Shown here: in pieces, positions 29,301 to 38,346 of the stretch
Position numbering within the stretch: the first letter of the stretch is position 1
Layout of the letters: each line of letters opens with the position of its first letter
Source: Bacteroidota bacterium
GTDB lineage: Bacteria > Bacteroidota > Bacteroidia > Bacteroidales > VadinHA17
Length of the DNA: 64,000 bases
Direction of reading: 5' to 3'
NCBI GenBank assembly: GCA_016718875.1
Contig: JADKBL010000006.1
Coordinates: forward strand, 97,765 to 161,764
Notes under the pieces: generated by a model
Told to the model about the DNA's origin: nothing
Databases searched by the model: none
The model's input: the letters and a program-made list of their open reading frames with translations, nothing else
Translations under genes and position numbers: made by a program

Positions 29301-30089
29301 GATTACTTCTACTTCCTTATAAATGATAAAGAGGTTCTTAAAAAATCGGGTGAAACTGGTTGGATAAAATTTTCAGTAGCAGTGAAAGCTGGGCTTAACA
29401 AGTTCGAATGGATTTACAGAAAAGATGCGAACCAATCAGGAGGTAACGATTGTGCCTGGATCGACATGATTGATTTTGCTACAACAGGAAGCCTGAGATA
29501 TATACAGAAGGACCTTCAGGTAGCTAAGGTATTACCTCTCCCTGCCAAAAACAAGTATTCATATGAACCTATAATTGTAAAACTTCTTAACGTTGGAAAA
29601 GACACCATAAAAAGTTTTAACCTGGCTTACAGGATTAATGACCGGTCTGTTCCTGTCCAGCAGCTATTTAATACCAAAGTTGTTCCATTTGGAGATACTG
29701 TCACAGTGGAGTTTACTGAAAAAGTAAATTTTTACCGGTATGGATTGTATAAGATAACATCCTATGCTCTCAATAACGGTGATGATTATCTCCGTAACGA
29801 TACGGCAAGTTTTGAATTCAGGCATGAGCTTACCGATTCCCTGATTATATATCCAAATCCATTTACAGAACAGTTTACTATTTACATAAACTCCAAATAT
29901 TCTGAAACTATCAGAATTACAATCAATAATTCAGCAGGATCGCAGGTTTATGAAATGGAGAAGAATATTACAGCAGGTAAGAATCCTGTTATAATTTCAG
30001 CGCCATGGCTGTCTCCTTCAGTCTACTATGTAAACATACGCACCAACCGCGGTTTCACAACCCTGAGGGTAATTAAAACAAAGAAATGA
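26319..30089 (+). CDS. C25 (gingipain-like) cysteine protease with T9SS sorting domain
   Basis: A 1256-residue secreted protease. After a signal peptide (ending FISGQ) comes a propeptide region, then a C25 catalytic domain with the catalytic pair His452 (NYTGHGDASGW) and Cys485 (ISNACQTSTF). Two CARDB/Ig-like beta repeats follow, each opening with an Asn/Asp-rich loop (NDLMGNNNKVADLGE and NDSLLGNGNFIADPGE). The last 75 residues are a type A T9SS C-terminal domain (IIYPNPFTEQFTI through VYYVNIRTNRGFTTLRVIK). It is exported by type IX secretion and held at or released from the surface. A TTG at 26268 is in frame, but the ATG at 26319 places the signal peptide properly. Confidence 0.93.
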   Translation: MCLGLNKHSVLITVLSLFTGFISGQEVKSYKFHLNGDLPAKSVVRDGQSLLIYYSIDELNLEAVETENGLFYRVTIPGHTPTYSEGKPELPVLSRLIMIPEGADFKIKISDVKSTRLHPSSKKIKGLLYPAQESESKSAVQRKKEFRIDRELYASKNTIPADTIIIEPLGTLRNNRLYNISIKPARYNPRTNSLEVITSMKVEISNIVSAGSKSESLAEESVLFTESLEKSVINYDSGDVIPGFSDKPVKMIILTDTTFKKLLIPFIKWKTQKGFDVKVLYRGKKYAGDTYTEIKTTLANIYNTSTPKPEYLLIIGDTKRIPYYGTGSITDMYYGEFDGNGDYIPEMYIGRLPVSDTTQLKNVLDKVIQYEQYKFASTNTFHSRALVTGGTDASNIKIINGQVYYGITNYLTSANKLTGYHFYYDQALKLNAEDSIRKLTRRGLSFINYTGHGDASGWLDPTLKSGDLDTVTNTNMYPFIISNACQTSTFSNASTFGNKMVLAGKKGAIGFIGGSADTYWDEDFYWAVGPGTITNEPTYAGTGLGAYDRLFHTHSELPSDWYVTMGQVMFAGNMAVSASSTTKKKYYWEIYNLVGDPSVSPIIGKPDTFSIHLPDTLPNGIKSLSLTEKPFAYFAVSHSDTLWDASHASPSGAVELTMPGLSNDSCLLVVTGQNTKPLIKTIYFGSVSKEYINLSDRSINDLMGNNNKVADLGETFYLSIKAANLGNTVANNVYAKISSSSGYITILNDSTYLGNLAARSEITVLDKLEIKVSRDVTDLSVATIILKLGDDATTKQYTIDITLHSPDLQVLSCTMNDSLLGNGNFIADPGEKFSLIYKVQNKGTSDASGDFSVSTPDPEKITILDQNVKSGILRFGQVTEIPVTVQLADLVANGSYFNVSSSLSCDPYIINNNFTFRVGRIRESFEAESFNVFPWINYNKVPWITTGVSSYDGGISARSGAIGNSSSSSLMIKTYYNSSDSVKFMYKVSSELNYDYFYFLINDKEVLKKSGETGWIKFSVAVKAGLNKFEWIYRKDANQSGGNDCAWIDMIDFATTGSLRYIQKDLQVAKVLPLPAKNKYSYEPIIVKLLNVGKDTIKSFNLAYRINDRSVPVQQLFNTKVVPFGDTVTVEFTEKVNFYRYGLYKITSYALNNGDDYLRNDTASFEFRHELTDSLIIYPNPFTEQFTIYINSKYSETIRITINNSAGSQVYEMEKNITAGKNPVIISAPWLSPSVYYVNIRTNRGFTTLRVIKTKK

Positions 30090-30124
30090 TACTATACAAT
30101 ATTTGATAATTTGATAATCTGATT

Positions 30125-30700
30125 ATGTCATCAAACATACCTACCCGTGAGCAGGCTTTTGAGCTCCTGAAACAATATAATAAAACTGATAGTCTTATCA
30201 GGCATGCACTGTCTGTAGAAGCAGTTATGAAGTATATGGCTGGAAAAGCTAAAGAAGATGTGGAGAAATGGGGCATCATCGGTTTGATACATGATCTTGA
30301 TTATGAGATGTATCCCGACCAGCATTGTAAAATGACTGAAAAAATTCTTACAGAAAACAACTGGCCACCAGAATATATCAGAGCGGTTTTAAGTCATGGA
30401 TGGGGCCTGGTAACTGATGTGGAACCGGTATCCCGACTTGAAAAAACTATCTATGCCATAGATGAACTTACAGGGCTTGTTGCAACAAGTGCACTTGTAA
30501 GACCATCAAAAAGTGTACTTGACATGGAAGCTAAGTCGGTAAAAAAGAAGTGGAATGATAAACGGTTTGCTGCCGGTGTTGACAGATCTGTTATTGAGAA
30601 AGGAGCTGAAATGCTCGGGGTTAGTCTGGATGAACTGATCACTGACTGCATCATGGGTATGAGAACGGAAGCGGAGGCTATTGGGTTAAAAGGAATATAA
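30125..30700 (+). CDS. HD-domain hydrolase
   Basis: A 191-residue HD/HDIG-type protein. Metal-site residues are visible as LIRHALSVEAVMKYMA (His), GIIGLIHDLDYEMYP (HD pair) and VLSHGW with a later DELTGLV. Small bacterial HD proteins of this layout act on nucleotides or are of unknown substrate. It is cytosolic and lies 35 bases after the protease gene, separated by three near-repeats of a TTTGATAAT-type unit, so it could be on the same transcript. Confidence 0.85.
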   Translation: MSSNIPTREQAFELLKQYNKTDSLIRHALSVEAVMKYMAGKAKEDVEKWGIIGLIHDLDYEMYPDQHCKMTEKILTENNWPPEYIRAVLSHGWGLVTDVEPVSRLEKTIYAIDELTGLVATSALVRPSKSVLDMEAKSVKKKWNDKRFAAGVDRSVIEKGAEMLGVSLDELITDCIMGMRTEAEAIGLKGI

Positions 30701-30713
30701 AACCTCACCACAA

Positions 30714-30735
30714 CCCCTCTCCCGGGGGAGAGGGG
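30714..30735. repeat. CCCCTCTCCC palindrome
   Basis: A 10-bp perfect stem with a 2-base centre, GC-rich and flanked by CA-rich and G-rich sequence. A related G-rich stretch occurs at 33800-33830, at the end of another plus-strand gene. Confidence 0.6.
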
Positions 30736-30816
30736 CTAAAACAGAAGATAATCATGTTACGACTCCTATTCTGCTGTGGGAGAAGGGTTCAGAAAGTTAT
30801 CGGGAAAGGGGTGGAT

Positions 30817-30848
30817 ATAAAAAAAGGGGCTTTAAACAAAGCCCCTTT
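30817..30848 (-). terminator. Intrinsic terminator of the Gfo/Idh gene
   Basis: An 11-bp stem (30823-30833 with 30838-30848) around AAAGGGGCTTT has a short loop. Read on the minus strand it is followed by an uninterrupted T-tract. It lies about 20 bases past the Gfo/Idh stop and also faces the HD gene from the other side. Confidence 0.85.
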
Positions 30849-30869
30849 CTGTTAATTATTTAACAATAA

Positions 30870-32373
30870 TTAAGCCGGCATCTCGGGCAGAGTGTAACCT
30901 GCGCGGTAATTATGCTTAATCATTTCATTTGCAAACTGTTTTGCATTCATCGGATCAGTCCATTTCTTATTGAATGTAGGATGGCCATCATGAATACTGA
31001 ATGCATCCTCAACACAGATCTTCAGTGTTTCATCGTCCGTAATGTTTGTAAACTGCATTTTTTCGCCGTCCCATTCCAGTTCCTTGTTCAGAGCCTGAAG
31101 TCTTACAGCTAATACTCCCATTACAACCATTTCATTGAATGGTCCTGCTTCTGAAAAGTCAGATTTTGAAAGTACTCTTGAATCAGGACTTTCCTTACAA
31201 GCACGAACCCAGTCTTTCTCGTGTCCACCCTGCATAGCGCTTTCAATCCTTCTCTCTGTCTTTGGAGCAACAGGCACGCGACCTGACAACAGCCATGGCC
31301 TTACACCATAACATCCGCAGATAAGCTTGTCTTTTGTACCATGGAAGATTACACCACCACCTGCATCATTCATATTCTTTCCTGCTGGCCATCCGGCAGG
31401 TCTTGCTGGCTGCAAACCACCGTCATACCATATAATTTCAACTGCAGGATATTTAATTTTTGAACCTTTCGGAGCAACTCTTTCAGGATATTTGAGAGTT
31501 ACCATCTGAGCATTAGGTGCACAGTCGGTAAGGAGAAGTGTAGAACTACCCTGTGCCTTAGTCCGGTATTTAAGTTTCAGACACTTGAACACCGGATGAA
31601 GAATATGGCAAGCCATATCACCAAGAGCACCTGTTCCGAAATCCCACCAACCGCGCCAGTTCCATGGAGTATATATACTATTGTATGGACGCATAGGAGC
31701 TGAACCAATAAAAAGATCCCAATTAAGTGTTTCAGGAACCCACTCGCCCTTTGCAGGTCTGTTAAGACCCTGTGGCCATATTGGACGGTCAGTAAATGCT
31801 TCAACTTTTGTTACCTCACCTATCTCTCCGTTTTGTATCCATTCAATTGTCTGGTTTACACCTTCATCGGATGAACCCTGGTTTCCCATCTGTGTTGCCA
31901 CTTTATTTTTTGCAGCAAGCTTGGTGAGTAATCTTGATTCATAAACTGAGTGGGTAAGAGGTTTCTGAACATAAGCATGTTTGCCCATAGCCATTGCATT
32001 GGCAGCAACTGCAGCATGTGAATGGTCAGCTGTTGCAACAACTACTGCATCAATCGATTTTCCCATTTCATCATACATCTTACGCCAGTCCCAGTACCAT
32101 TTTGCGCCAGGATATTCTTCGAATACACCGTTCTGCTTGCAGTATCCCCAGTCTACATCGCATAATGCAACAATATTTTCCCCTTTCAGGTTTTTAAGGT
32201 TAGCATTACCCATGCCGCCTACGCCTATACCGGCAATATTCAGCTTGTCGCTTGGAGCCTTATGCCCGAGTCCGCTGATTACGGTGTTGGGCAGAATGGT
32301 CAATCCTGCAGCAATCGTACCGGTTGTTCCGATAAATGACCGCCTTGAAATGTGAGTTTTCGTTTTCTTTCAT
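30870..32373 (-). CDS. Tat-exported Gfo/Idh/MocA oxidoreductase (frameshift in signal peptide)
   Basis: NAD(P)-dependent sugar oxidoreductase. The Rossmann start is LNIAGIGVGGMGNANL, followed by the catalytic-site EKP-type motif as VQKPLTHSVYESRLL and the C-terminal Gfo domain to 477 residues of clean frame (30870-32303). The clean frame has only a TTG start. Upstream in the other frame lies ATG at 32373 (MKENENSHF), and joining the two near 32345 gives a twin-arginine signal RRSFIGTTGTIAAGL, the usual N-terminus for this exported Bacteroidota subgroup. One extra or two missing bases would explain it. Neighbouring DUF1080 suggests periplasmic glycoside oxidation and cleavage. Confidence 0.87.
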
Positions 32374-32420
32374 GTCAGGTAAAATTTGAGTTTAGTTATA
32401 CAATTAATATTATTATAAAA

Positions 32421-33196
32421 TCAGAGTTCTCTTATCCATATGTTCCTGAAAGCAACAGGATTACCGTGGTCCTGCAGTACAAGACTACCCGGACCGTGCT
32501 TCTTTACAAAATATTCCGGAATTCCGATATAAACTGTTGGTCCTCTGAGGCTGACATTATTCTGGATGAGTACCCCATTATGAAAAACAGTAACACGCGG
32601 AGGAGTGAGATATGTTATTGAGTCTGTCCCGAATGTTGGAGCGGTATAAATAATATCATACGACTGCCATTCTCCAGGTTTGCGGGATGAATTTACAAGA
32701 GGTGCATGTTGTTTATAAAGGCTGCCTGCCTGTCCATGCCTGTAAGTTTGTTATTATAACTATCCAGTACCTGAACTTCATATTGTTCCTGAAGAAAAAC
32801 GCCGCTGTTTCCTCTTCCCTGACTCTCTCCCTGGACTTCTGATGGTGATTTCCATTCAATATGAAGCTGGCAATTGGCAAATTTACGTTTTGTCTTAATC
32901 ACACCGGATCCTTTGACACAGACCAGAACTCCATCCTGAATAAGCCATTTTGTAGGGTTTCCCTTACTGTCTTCCCATTCGCTATTAACATCTGATCCAT
33001 TGAACAGTACAATTGCATCCGATGGTGCATCGCTATCCTTTACTCCGGCCTGAACAATTTTAACCTCAGGTTCCCATACTTCTGTCATCCCGGGTGTTAT
33101 TTTATCAGATTCAGTTGATTTCTGTGCAGCTTGCTGGGCAGCAGTAACATTCACTAAACCCAGGAGGATTAAACCTCCGGTCACTATTCTCTTCAT
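32421..33196 (-). CDS. DUF1080 (3-keto-disaccharide hydrolase) family protein, frameshifted
   Basis: An exported single-domain DUF1080 protein, about 258 residues. The 5' part (32693-33196) has a signal peptide and the concanavalin-like fold start (DAIVLFNGSDVNSEWED, LHIEWKSPSE, GNSGVFLQEQYEVQVLDSY). The frame breaks at the T3 run 32747-32749 (one base short) and continues in another frame with GQAGSLYKQHAPLVN, PRVTVFHNGVLIQNN and LQDHGNPVAFRNIWIREL. Members of this family hydrolyse 3-keto-glycosides made by Gfo/Idh-type dehydrogenases, and such an enzyme is next door on the same strand (48 bases). Confidence 0.88.
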
Positions 33197-33340
33197 ATCA
33201 CTCTTCGTTTTTTTGAATATTATTTTTAGTTCAATTCATAAAATTAATTTTTTTTCTTATTGTGAGCTGATTTAGGCTTACAATAATTCTTAAAATTGCT
33301 TTAATAATCAAAAAGGGATAAATTGCCGCAAATATAAATT

Positions 33341-33865
33341 ATGGAAACAAAGCATTTCTCACTTGGCAATTATGAAAAAAACCGTTTGATAAATATCATC
33401 CGGATATTATTTGGTGCAACATGCATTCTTGTTGCAGTTTTCTGGCTGATATTCAATACAAATTCAATTAATTCTTCAGGATCAATATGGATGACAATAG
33501 TGTTTCTCACTGGTTTCGGCTTCTACCAGATATGGGCAGGATCAGGAAAAGCAGAAAGGTATATTGCTGTATCAGACAGAATGATAAATCTGAAAAAATA
33601 TATCTTTCTTTCACCTGTTTCAATTCTGGCTGCTGAGACTGAAAAGATAGAATTTCATCCCCTGAAAGTAAGATTCCTCCTTAAAACCGGTAAATCAATA
33701 ATCCTGAGATTTGGTACAACTTACTATGAATCAAACGAAAAAATAATTGATGAATTATCGGGTTATGCTGAAAGGAATAATATAGATACTCAGATAATTG
33801 AGGAGGAGAGAGGGGGCTGGGGTGGGGGGGCTGCGTCCACAGGTACTGGAGTACTGGAACATTGA
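33341..33865 (+). CDS. Small membrane protein with PH-like C-terminal domain
   Basis: A 174-residue protein of no recognised name. Two membrane segments (about 20-40 and 48-66) are followed by a soluble part with the beta-rich pattern of bacterial PH-type domains (YIAVSDRMINLKKYIFLSPVSIL, then VRFLLKTGKSIILRFG). The last about 18 residues (after IIEEERGG) are Gly/Ala/Thr-rich and encoded by a G-rich intergenic-type repeat, so the ancestral stop was probably near 33805. It is divergent from DUF1080 and convergent with the Ldh2 gene, without functional context. Confidence 0.7.
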   Translation: METKHFSLGNYEKNRLINIIRILFGATCILVAVFWLIFNTNSINSSGSIWMTIVFLTGFGFYQIWAGSGKAERYIAVSDRMINLKKYIFLSPVSILAAETEKIEFHPLKVRFLLKTGKSIILRFGTTYYESNEKIIDELSGYAERNNIDTQIIEEERGGWGGGAASTGTGVLEH

Positions 33866-33877
33866 TTAATCTCAGGT

Positions 33878-34898
33878 TCAAAGAGATAAAACTTTATCCC
33901 AAAGGCTTCTGTTAACAGGTATTCCGTTAGCCAGGTTTTGCAACCTTGTTTTCACTACATTTTCTCCGGGATACCTTACAGTTGTTCCATCTCCTGCAGG
34001 TTCAGATTTCTTAATATCCTCAAGAATGCTTCTTATGGTGCTCTGCAATTGCAGGGAAGTTATGCAGCTTTTTTATATCAACAGCAATGAATACCTGTGA
34101 TATCCCTGTCTCCTTATCACAGGCACCTATCTGATGTGTTGAAAGTCCTCCTGAAAGTGTTGCAGCAAGAATATCAAGAAGAATTGACAACCCCGCTCCT
34201 TTCCAGTAACCAACCGGAACAGGACGCATTGTTTCAAGTATCTCATCAGGATCATCCGTCAGTTCGCCCTTTCTATTGAAGCCTCCCTGATATGGAAGTT
34301 TCTTTCCTTCATAACTATAAGATTCCATTTTCCCATATGAGAACTGGGTCATTGCAAAATCAAGCACAACTGCTTCATTTTCATATGGAATAGCAATTAC
34401 AAAGGGATTGTTTCCAATCCGTGCATCTTTTCCACCCCATGCAGGCATATTGACACATGTATTTGCCCATCCAATGAAAACAAAACCTTTTCGGGCAGCC
34501 TGCCAGCCATAAGTTCCGCCACGCATCCAATGATTGGTATTGGCCAGCGTAACAAGCCCGATCCCGTTTTCTCCTGCAAGTTCCATTGCCCTCCCTGTTG
34601 CAAACTCCGCATTCAGTGGACCCGGACCCAGATTACCGTGCCATTGTTCTATTGATCCGGCACGATGAATAAGCGTTGGAACCGCTTCAGTATTGATATA
34701 CCTGTCATCAATATATTTAACAAACCTGGGAAAACGATTGATTCCATGTGAATAAATACCTTCCAGACTATTGAGCGTAAAAATAGCGGCACACTTTTCT
34801 GCCTTTACTTTACCCATTCCATGTTTGACAAGAATATTAAAAAACAGGGTATTCATTTCATCCCTGCTTATTCTCATAGTTGCATTGTTTTCTTCCAT
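33878..34898 (-). CDS. Ldh2-family (malate/L-lactate-type) dehydrogenase, frameshifted near 3' end
   Basis: NAD(P)-dependent oxidoreductase of the Ldh_2 (YiaK/YlbC) family, 339 residues after correction. Motifs include SLEGIYSHGINRFPRF (catalytic His region), ANTNHWMRGGTYGW, ARIGNNPFVIAIP and YWKGAGLSILLDILAA. The main frame stops early at 34020 (HHKKHS). The next frame from about 34030 continues with SILEDIKKSEPAGDGTTVRYPGENV and LANGIPVNRSLWDKV, the expected family C-terminus, so one base is extra or two are missing near 34029-34034. Start 34898 was chosen because the longer frame overlaps the heparinase gene. It lies four bases after that gene, suggesting a role in uronate or keto-acid reduction. 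Confidence 0.87.
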
Positions 34899-34902
34899 TT
34901 GT

Positions 34903-36876
34903 TTACATTTTACTGAATGTAACTGATTGTGAACCGGAAGATCCGGTATTCTTATACAGGAGCACAACCCGCGTAACACCTTTGGGCCAGTAACGCCTTA
35001 GTCCTGCATCAGTAACTTCAATGAATTCTATTTTTGGTGACAGTTTCTTCGGATCGTAGTTCATTTTAAGAGTAAATCCCTCACCTTCAAATATCAGTTC
35101 ACCCGGTTTTCCTTCAGATACCTTACAATAAGTTATCAGATTAGAACTTGAAGGAGCCCCGGAAACTGAAGCTAATTCATATTTATCAGTTATGATGAAG
35201 TTTTTCCCACGGTTCAAGGTATAGGAGCGTACCCACAATTTTACATTTGCCCCTGAAGGATATGCACCTGAAATATCTGAAGAAAACCTGACAGTCTTTG
35301 AATTGGCGACGAACGTGGAGTTTTTTGCCATAAATTCAGGTCCCTCCTTTTGCTCCACTCCGTTTATTACAGGAATATTATGGTAAGCCGACTGCATTGT
35401 CCAGATCTCATATCGTCTTGGGCCAAATGTTTTTGAAGTATAGGTCTCCCTGCCAAGATCAATGAGGCATGGTTTGCCATCATAATACATCAGGCATGAT
35501 CCAACATCATTGTGGTTATGACTCTCGGCGTTGAAACCTCCCTTTGCCCCGAAGAAAAAACCATTAAAGCTTCCCTCGTTGTCACGGCCTCCTGCAATTT
35601 CTGTATCAGGCAGCCAGAAATCAGCGACCAGAGCTTCTTTTGATTCCGCTGCTGTTATTTCTGGAAGAAGAGCAAGATTCTCGATCTGATCGCATATTTT
35701 TCCTGAAAAGGTATTATCACCCCATTTGTTCAGTTTAGCCAGATACGCCCCAAATTTTTGCATCTGTGCATCATTGATTGATTTCCCATACAGATAAACA
35801 GTTGCGGGATTGCCACCGGTAGTGGCATCGGCATCAGCAAAATTTATGAAGAAAGGAGCATGAATATTGACTTCAGGAAAATAGGATCCGATATTCCTGA
35901 TAAGAGGATCGTCAAAAACATCAAATCTTCCTCCGGTTGCATCTTTCAGAAGTGCCAGGCTCTCATAGAGTATCGACCCTGCAACTCCCCAGTATGAAGG
36001 ACCTTCATCGCATCCTCCGTCATCAGGATAACCATTAAGGAATTTATCGAGGGAATTAATGATCTTGTTTACCATGGCACTTTTTCGTACCTGATCATCC
36101 TCAAGTATCATAAAGCAGTTAAGCATGTTATAGTTGACCCATGGATTCCAGTTATTGACCCTGCCTCCTGTAAATCCCATATAGCCGAAATCAGTTCTTT
36201 CGAAATAAGGATTCACAGCTTTTTTCATGATCTCCTGTTTAAGTCTTTGAGAAATGAGGGGGTGTACCTTATCAAACTCGTCTTTGAAAAGATACCATGT
36301 CCATGCCAGATCACTGGCTATCTCCCCCACTCCAAGGTCAACCGTTGGCTCATTAATATCAGGTAGCCCTCCCGGAGCTTTCTGAAAATAGAGATGAGCA
36401 GACCATCCCCACCATGTTTGCTCACTGTAATACCATACAGCATTAATAATCTGATTTATGAACCTTCCTTTTCCCTCCACAAGCTCACCCATAACAAGTG
36501 AATTGAGAGCTTTACTGGGTTCGGCATACACTTCCTGCCTTCTGTCACCTGACCTTATAAACTCAAGATAGTCAGTTGCTTTAACTACCGGCCAGTTGTA
36601 ATCGAGATACTCCTCGGCTTTGCAGATATATGCAACTTTTAGCTTTGCCGGAATCTTCTCCCAGAATTCACGCTTGCTGTAATCAGGCAGTTTGTTCCAT
36701 GAATTATCCGTAACAAGCGATTTTGAAATATCTATTGCTGAAGCCTCTTTGCTTAAGATATTACGTTCCTTTATTTCTGGAATAACAGATGAAACATAGG
36801 AAGTGATACCGAAAAGCAAAATACTGGTAACAAGGATGTTTTTATATTGAAATTTCATAGAGATGGTTTTCATCAA
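34903..36876 (-). CDS. Heparinase II/III family polysaccharide lyase
   Basis: A 657-residue exported protein with an N-terminal hydrophobic signal (NILVTSILLFGITSYVSSV). An alpha-helical toroid half (about 50-400) carries NNWNPWVNYNML and GYPDDGGCDEGPSYWG, and a C-terminal Heparinase_II/III beta half shows GGFNAESHNHNDVGSCLMYYDGKPCLIDLGRETYTSKTFG, with the conserved His-Asn-His metal/active region. This is the layout of glycosaminoglycan/alginate-type lyases that cleave uronic-acid polymers by beta-elimination. Together with the adjacent Ldh2 dehydrogenase it suggests uronate use; the exact polymer is not evident, and no SusC/SusD pair is nearby. Confidence 0.86.
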   Translation of the reverse strand: MMKTISMKFQYKNILVTSILLFGITSYVSSVIPEIKERNILSKEASAIDISKSLVTDNSWNKLPDYSKREFWEKIPAKLKVAYICKAEEYLDYNWPVVKATDYLEFIRSGDRRQEVYAEPSKALNSLVMGELVEGKGRFINQIINAVWYYSEQTWWGWSAHLYFQKAPGGLPDINEPTVDLGVGEIASDLAWTWYLFKDEFDKVHPLISQRLKQEIMKKAVNPYFERTDFGYMGFTGGRVNNWNPWVNYNMLNCFMILEDDQVRKSAMVNKIINSLDKFLNGYPDDGGCDEGPSYWGVAGSILYESLALLKDATGGRFDVFDDPLIRNIGSYFPEVNIHAPFFINFADADATTGGNPATVYLYGKSINDAQMQKFGAYLAKLNKWGDNTFSGKICDQIENLALLPEITAAESKEALVADFWLPDTEIAGGRDNEGSFNGFFFGAKGGFNAESHNHNDVGSCLMYYDGKPCLIDLGRETYTSKTFGPRRYEIWTMQSAYHNIPVINGVEQKEGPEFMAKNSTFVANSKTVRFSSDISGAYPSGANVKLWVRSYTLNRGKNFIITDKYELASVSGAPSSSNLITYCKVSEGKPGELIFEGEGFTLKMNYDPKKLSPKIEFIEVTDAGLRRYWPKGVTRVVLLYKNTGSSGSQSVTFSKM

Positions 36877-36930
36877 ATTTAAAGAAAATTATAATCGGTT
36901 TAAGTGCCGGTTAAAAGGTTAAATATTATG

Positions 36931-36938
36931 TAAATTTG
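36931..36938 (+). promoter_or_regulatory. Bacteroidota -7 element before the radical SAM gene
   Basis: TAAATTTG matches TAnnTTTG, 17 bases before the start codon. Transcription would begin close to the ATG, giving a very short leader. Confidence 0.5.
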
Positions 36939-36954
36939 ATAAACAAAACTTCAT

Positions 36955-37968
36955 ATGATCACTCTTTACAGGAAAACAGGAGACAAAGCAGAATGCCTTC
37001 TCTGTCCTCACAATTGCAGGATTGATGAAGGCAGATATGGGATTTGCGGTGTAAGAAAGAACAATGGAGGTAGAGTTGAGCTGCAGACTTACGGAGTACT
37101 TTCAGCCTTGTCGCTTGATCCTGTTGAAAAGAAACCGATGTATCATTACTTCCCTGGTCATAATATCCTTTCTGCCGGTTCATACGGATGTAACCTCAGA
37201 TGTGATTTCTGCCAGAATTTCAGCATCTCACAATCAGGTCATGAAGCTGATTACCATTTTAAAACTGTCACTCCTGACGCCCTTGTAAACAAAGCCCTAA
37301 GTGCAAAAAACAATATAGGTATTGCTTTTACATACAATGAACCACTGATATGGTTTGAATTTATAAAGGATGCTGCCACTCTTGCGAAAAGCAAAGGTTT
37401 GCACACAGCTATTGTAAGCAATGGATATGTTAACAATGAGCCACTCAGAGAGATAATGGAATTTATTGATGCGTTCAACATTGACCTGAAAGCTTTCAAT
37501 GATTCATTCTACTGGAAACTGACTGGCGCCGGTATAGAACCTGTTAAGAATTCATTGAAAAAGATTGCCGAAAATGGGAAACATCTGGAAATCACTACAC
37601 TGATAATACCGGGGCAAAATGATGGCACGGAAGATATGGAGAAAGAAGCAGAATGGATTGCAGGAGAACTTGGCAATGAAGTACCGCTCCATCTAAGCAG
37701 ATATTTCCCGATGTACAAACGGCAGGATCCGGCTACACCGGATGAAACTCTGATAAAGTTATATGAAATCGCTGCCCGGAAACTTGCATATGTTTATATT
37801 GGCAATACACGGTCAGTCTCGGGTCAAAACACTAAATGTCCTGATTGCGGAATATGTGTAACAGAAAGGTCAGGTTACCTTACCAGGCAGGTAAACATAG
37901 ATTATAAAGGCAGATGTAAAGGTTGCGGAAAACTTATCTACAGCAACTATTCTATTTCTTCTTCTTAG
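36955..37968 (+). CDS. amrS: AmmeMemoRadiSam-system radical SAM enzyme (AmrS-like)
   Basis: A 337-residue radical SAM protein. The SAM cluster motif is C79-x3-C83-x2-C86 (SYGCNLRCDFCQNF). It is preceded by a four-Cys N-terminal segment (CLLCPHNC and C31) and followed by a C-terminal zinc-ribbon-like pair (CPDCGIC, CKGCGK). FTYNEPLIWFEF and FNIDLKAF are typical of this pyruvate-formate-lyase-activase-like family. The other parts of the system (AMMECR1 and Memo proteins) are not in the window. The reaction is not established to my knowledge. The last 17 bases overlap the convergent downstream gene. Confidence 0.88.
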   Translation: MITLYRKTGDKAECLLCPHNCRIDEGRYGICGVRKNNGGRVELQTYGVLSALSLDPVEKKPMYHYFPGHNILSAGSYGCNLRCDFCQNFSISQSGHEADYHFKTVTPDALVNKALSAKNNIGIAFTYNEPLIWFEFIKDAATLAKSKGLHTAIVSNGYVNNEPLREIMEFIDAFNIDLKAFNDSFYWKLTGAGIEPVKNSLKKIAENGKHLEITTLIIPGQNDGTEDMEKEAEWIAGELGNEVPLHLSRYFPMYKRQDPATPDETLIKLYEIAARKLAYVYIGNTRSVSGQNTKCPDCGICVTERSGYLTRQVNIDYKGRCKGCGKLIYSNYSISSS

Positions 37969-38251
37969 GGACTGACAATGCGCTGAGCCGTGAGAATAGC
38001 TTGTCAACTCCTTCCATAAGATCCTTTCTTACAGACTGATAATAAGCCCTTACAATTTTGGGATTGTCCTTACCATCAGGATTATTAACCCTTGCAATGA
38101 GATCATTCCTGAGATTAACGGCATCATTTATAATTGCTGAGACTTCGTCAGTTTTATGTTCAGGATGAATACCCTGATAAACAAAAGAATCAGAAATGAC
38201 TTCATAAATCAGGTAATCAATATCTTTTTTAAGGTCGCGGATGCTTGACAT
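37952..38251 (-). CDS. Conserved-type small helical protein, function unknown
   Basis: A 99-residue, charged, mostly helical cytosolic protein with a Lys-rich tail (PKKKK). No domain is recognised. The regular composition, a start codon followed by MSSIRDLKKDIDYLIYE, and tight convergent overlap with amrS support it as a real gene rather than a shadow. It is followed upstream (38266-38289) by a GGTGTGAGG repeat. Confidence 0.7.
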   Translation of the reverse strand: MSSIRDLKKDIDYLIYEVISDSFVYQGIHPEHKTDEVSAIINDAVNLRNDLIARVNNPDGKDNPKIVRAYYQSVRKDLMEGVDKLFSRLSALSVPKKKK

Positions 38252-38265
38252 AGATAAAAGGTTTT

Positions 38266-38289
38266 AGGTGTGAGGCTTAAGGTGTGAGG
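38266..38289. repeat. AGGTGTGAGG repeat pair
   Basis: Two copies of AGGTGTGAGG separated by CTTA, between two minus-strand genes. It is the same unit as at 6826-6841 and 48779-48799. Confidence 0.68.
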
Positions 38290-38346
38290 TTAATTTATTG
38301 CTCAAAGATAGGCAAATTATTTTTGCCGGCAATAAGCAAAGACTGG

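Noticed and set aside
30714..30735. Attachment site or mobile-element end
   Set aside because: The palindrome is isolated, has no partner copy with flanking target duplication, and no recombinase lies in the window.
34898..34979. Longer N-terminus for the Ldh2 protein
   Set aside because: These codons lie inside the end of the heparinase gene; the family N-terminus begins just after the Met at 34898.
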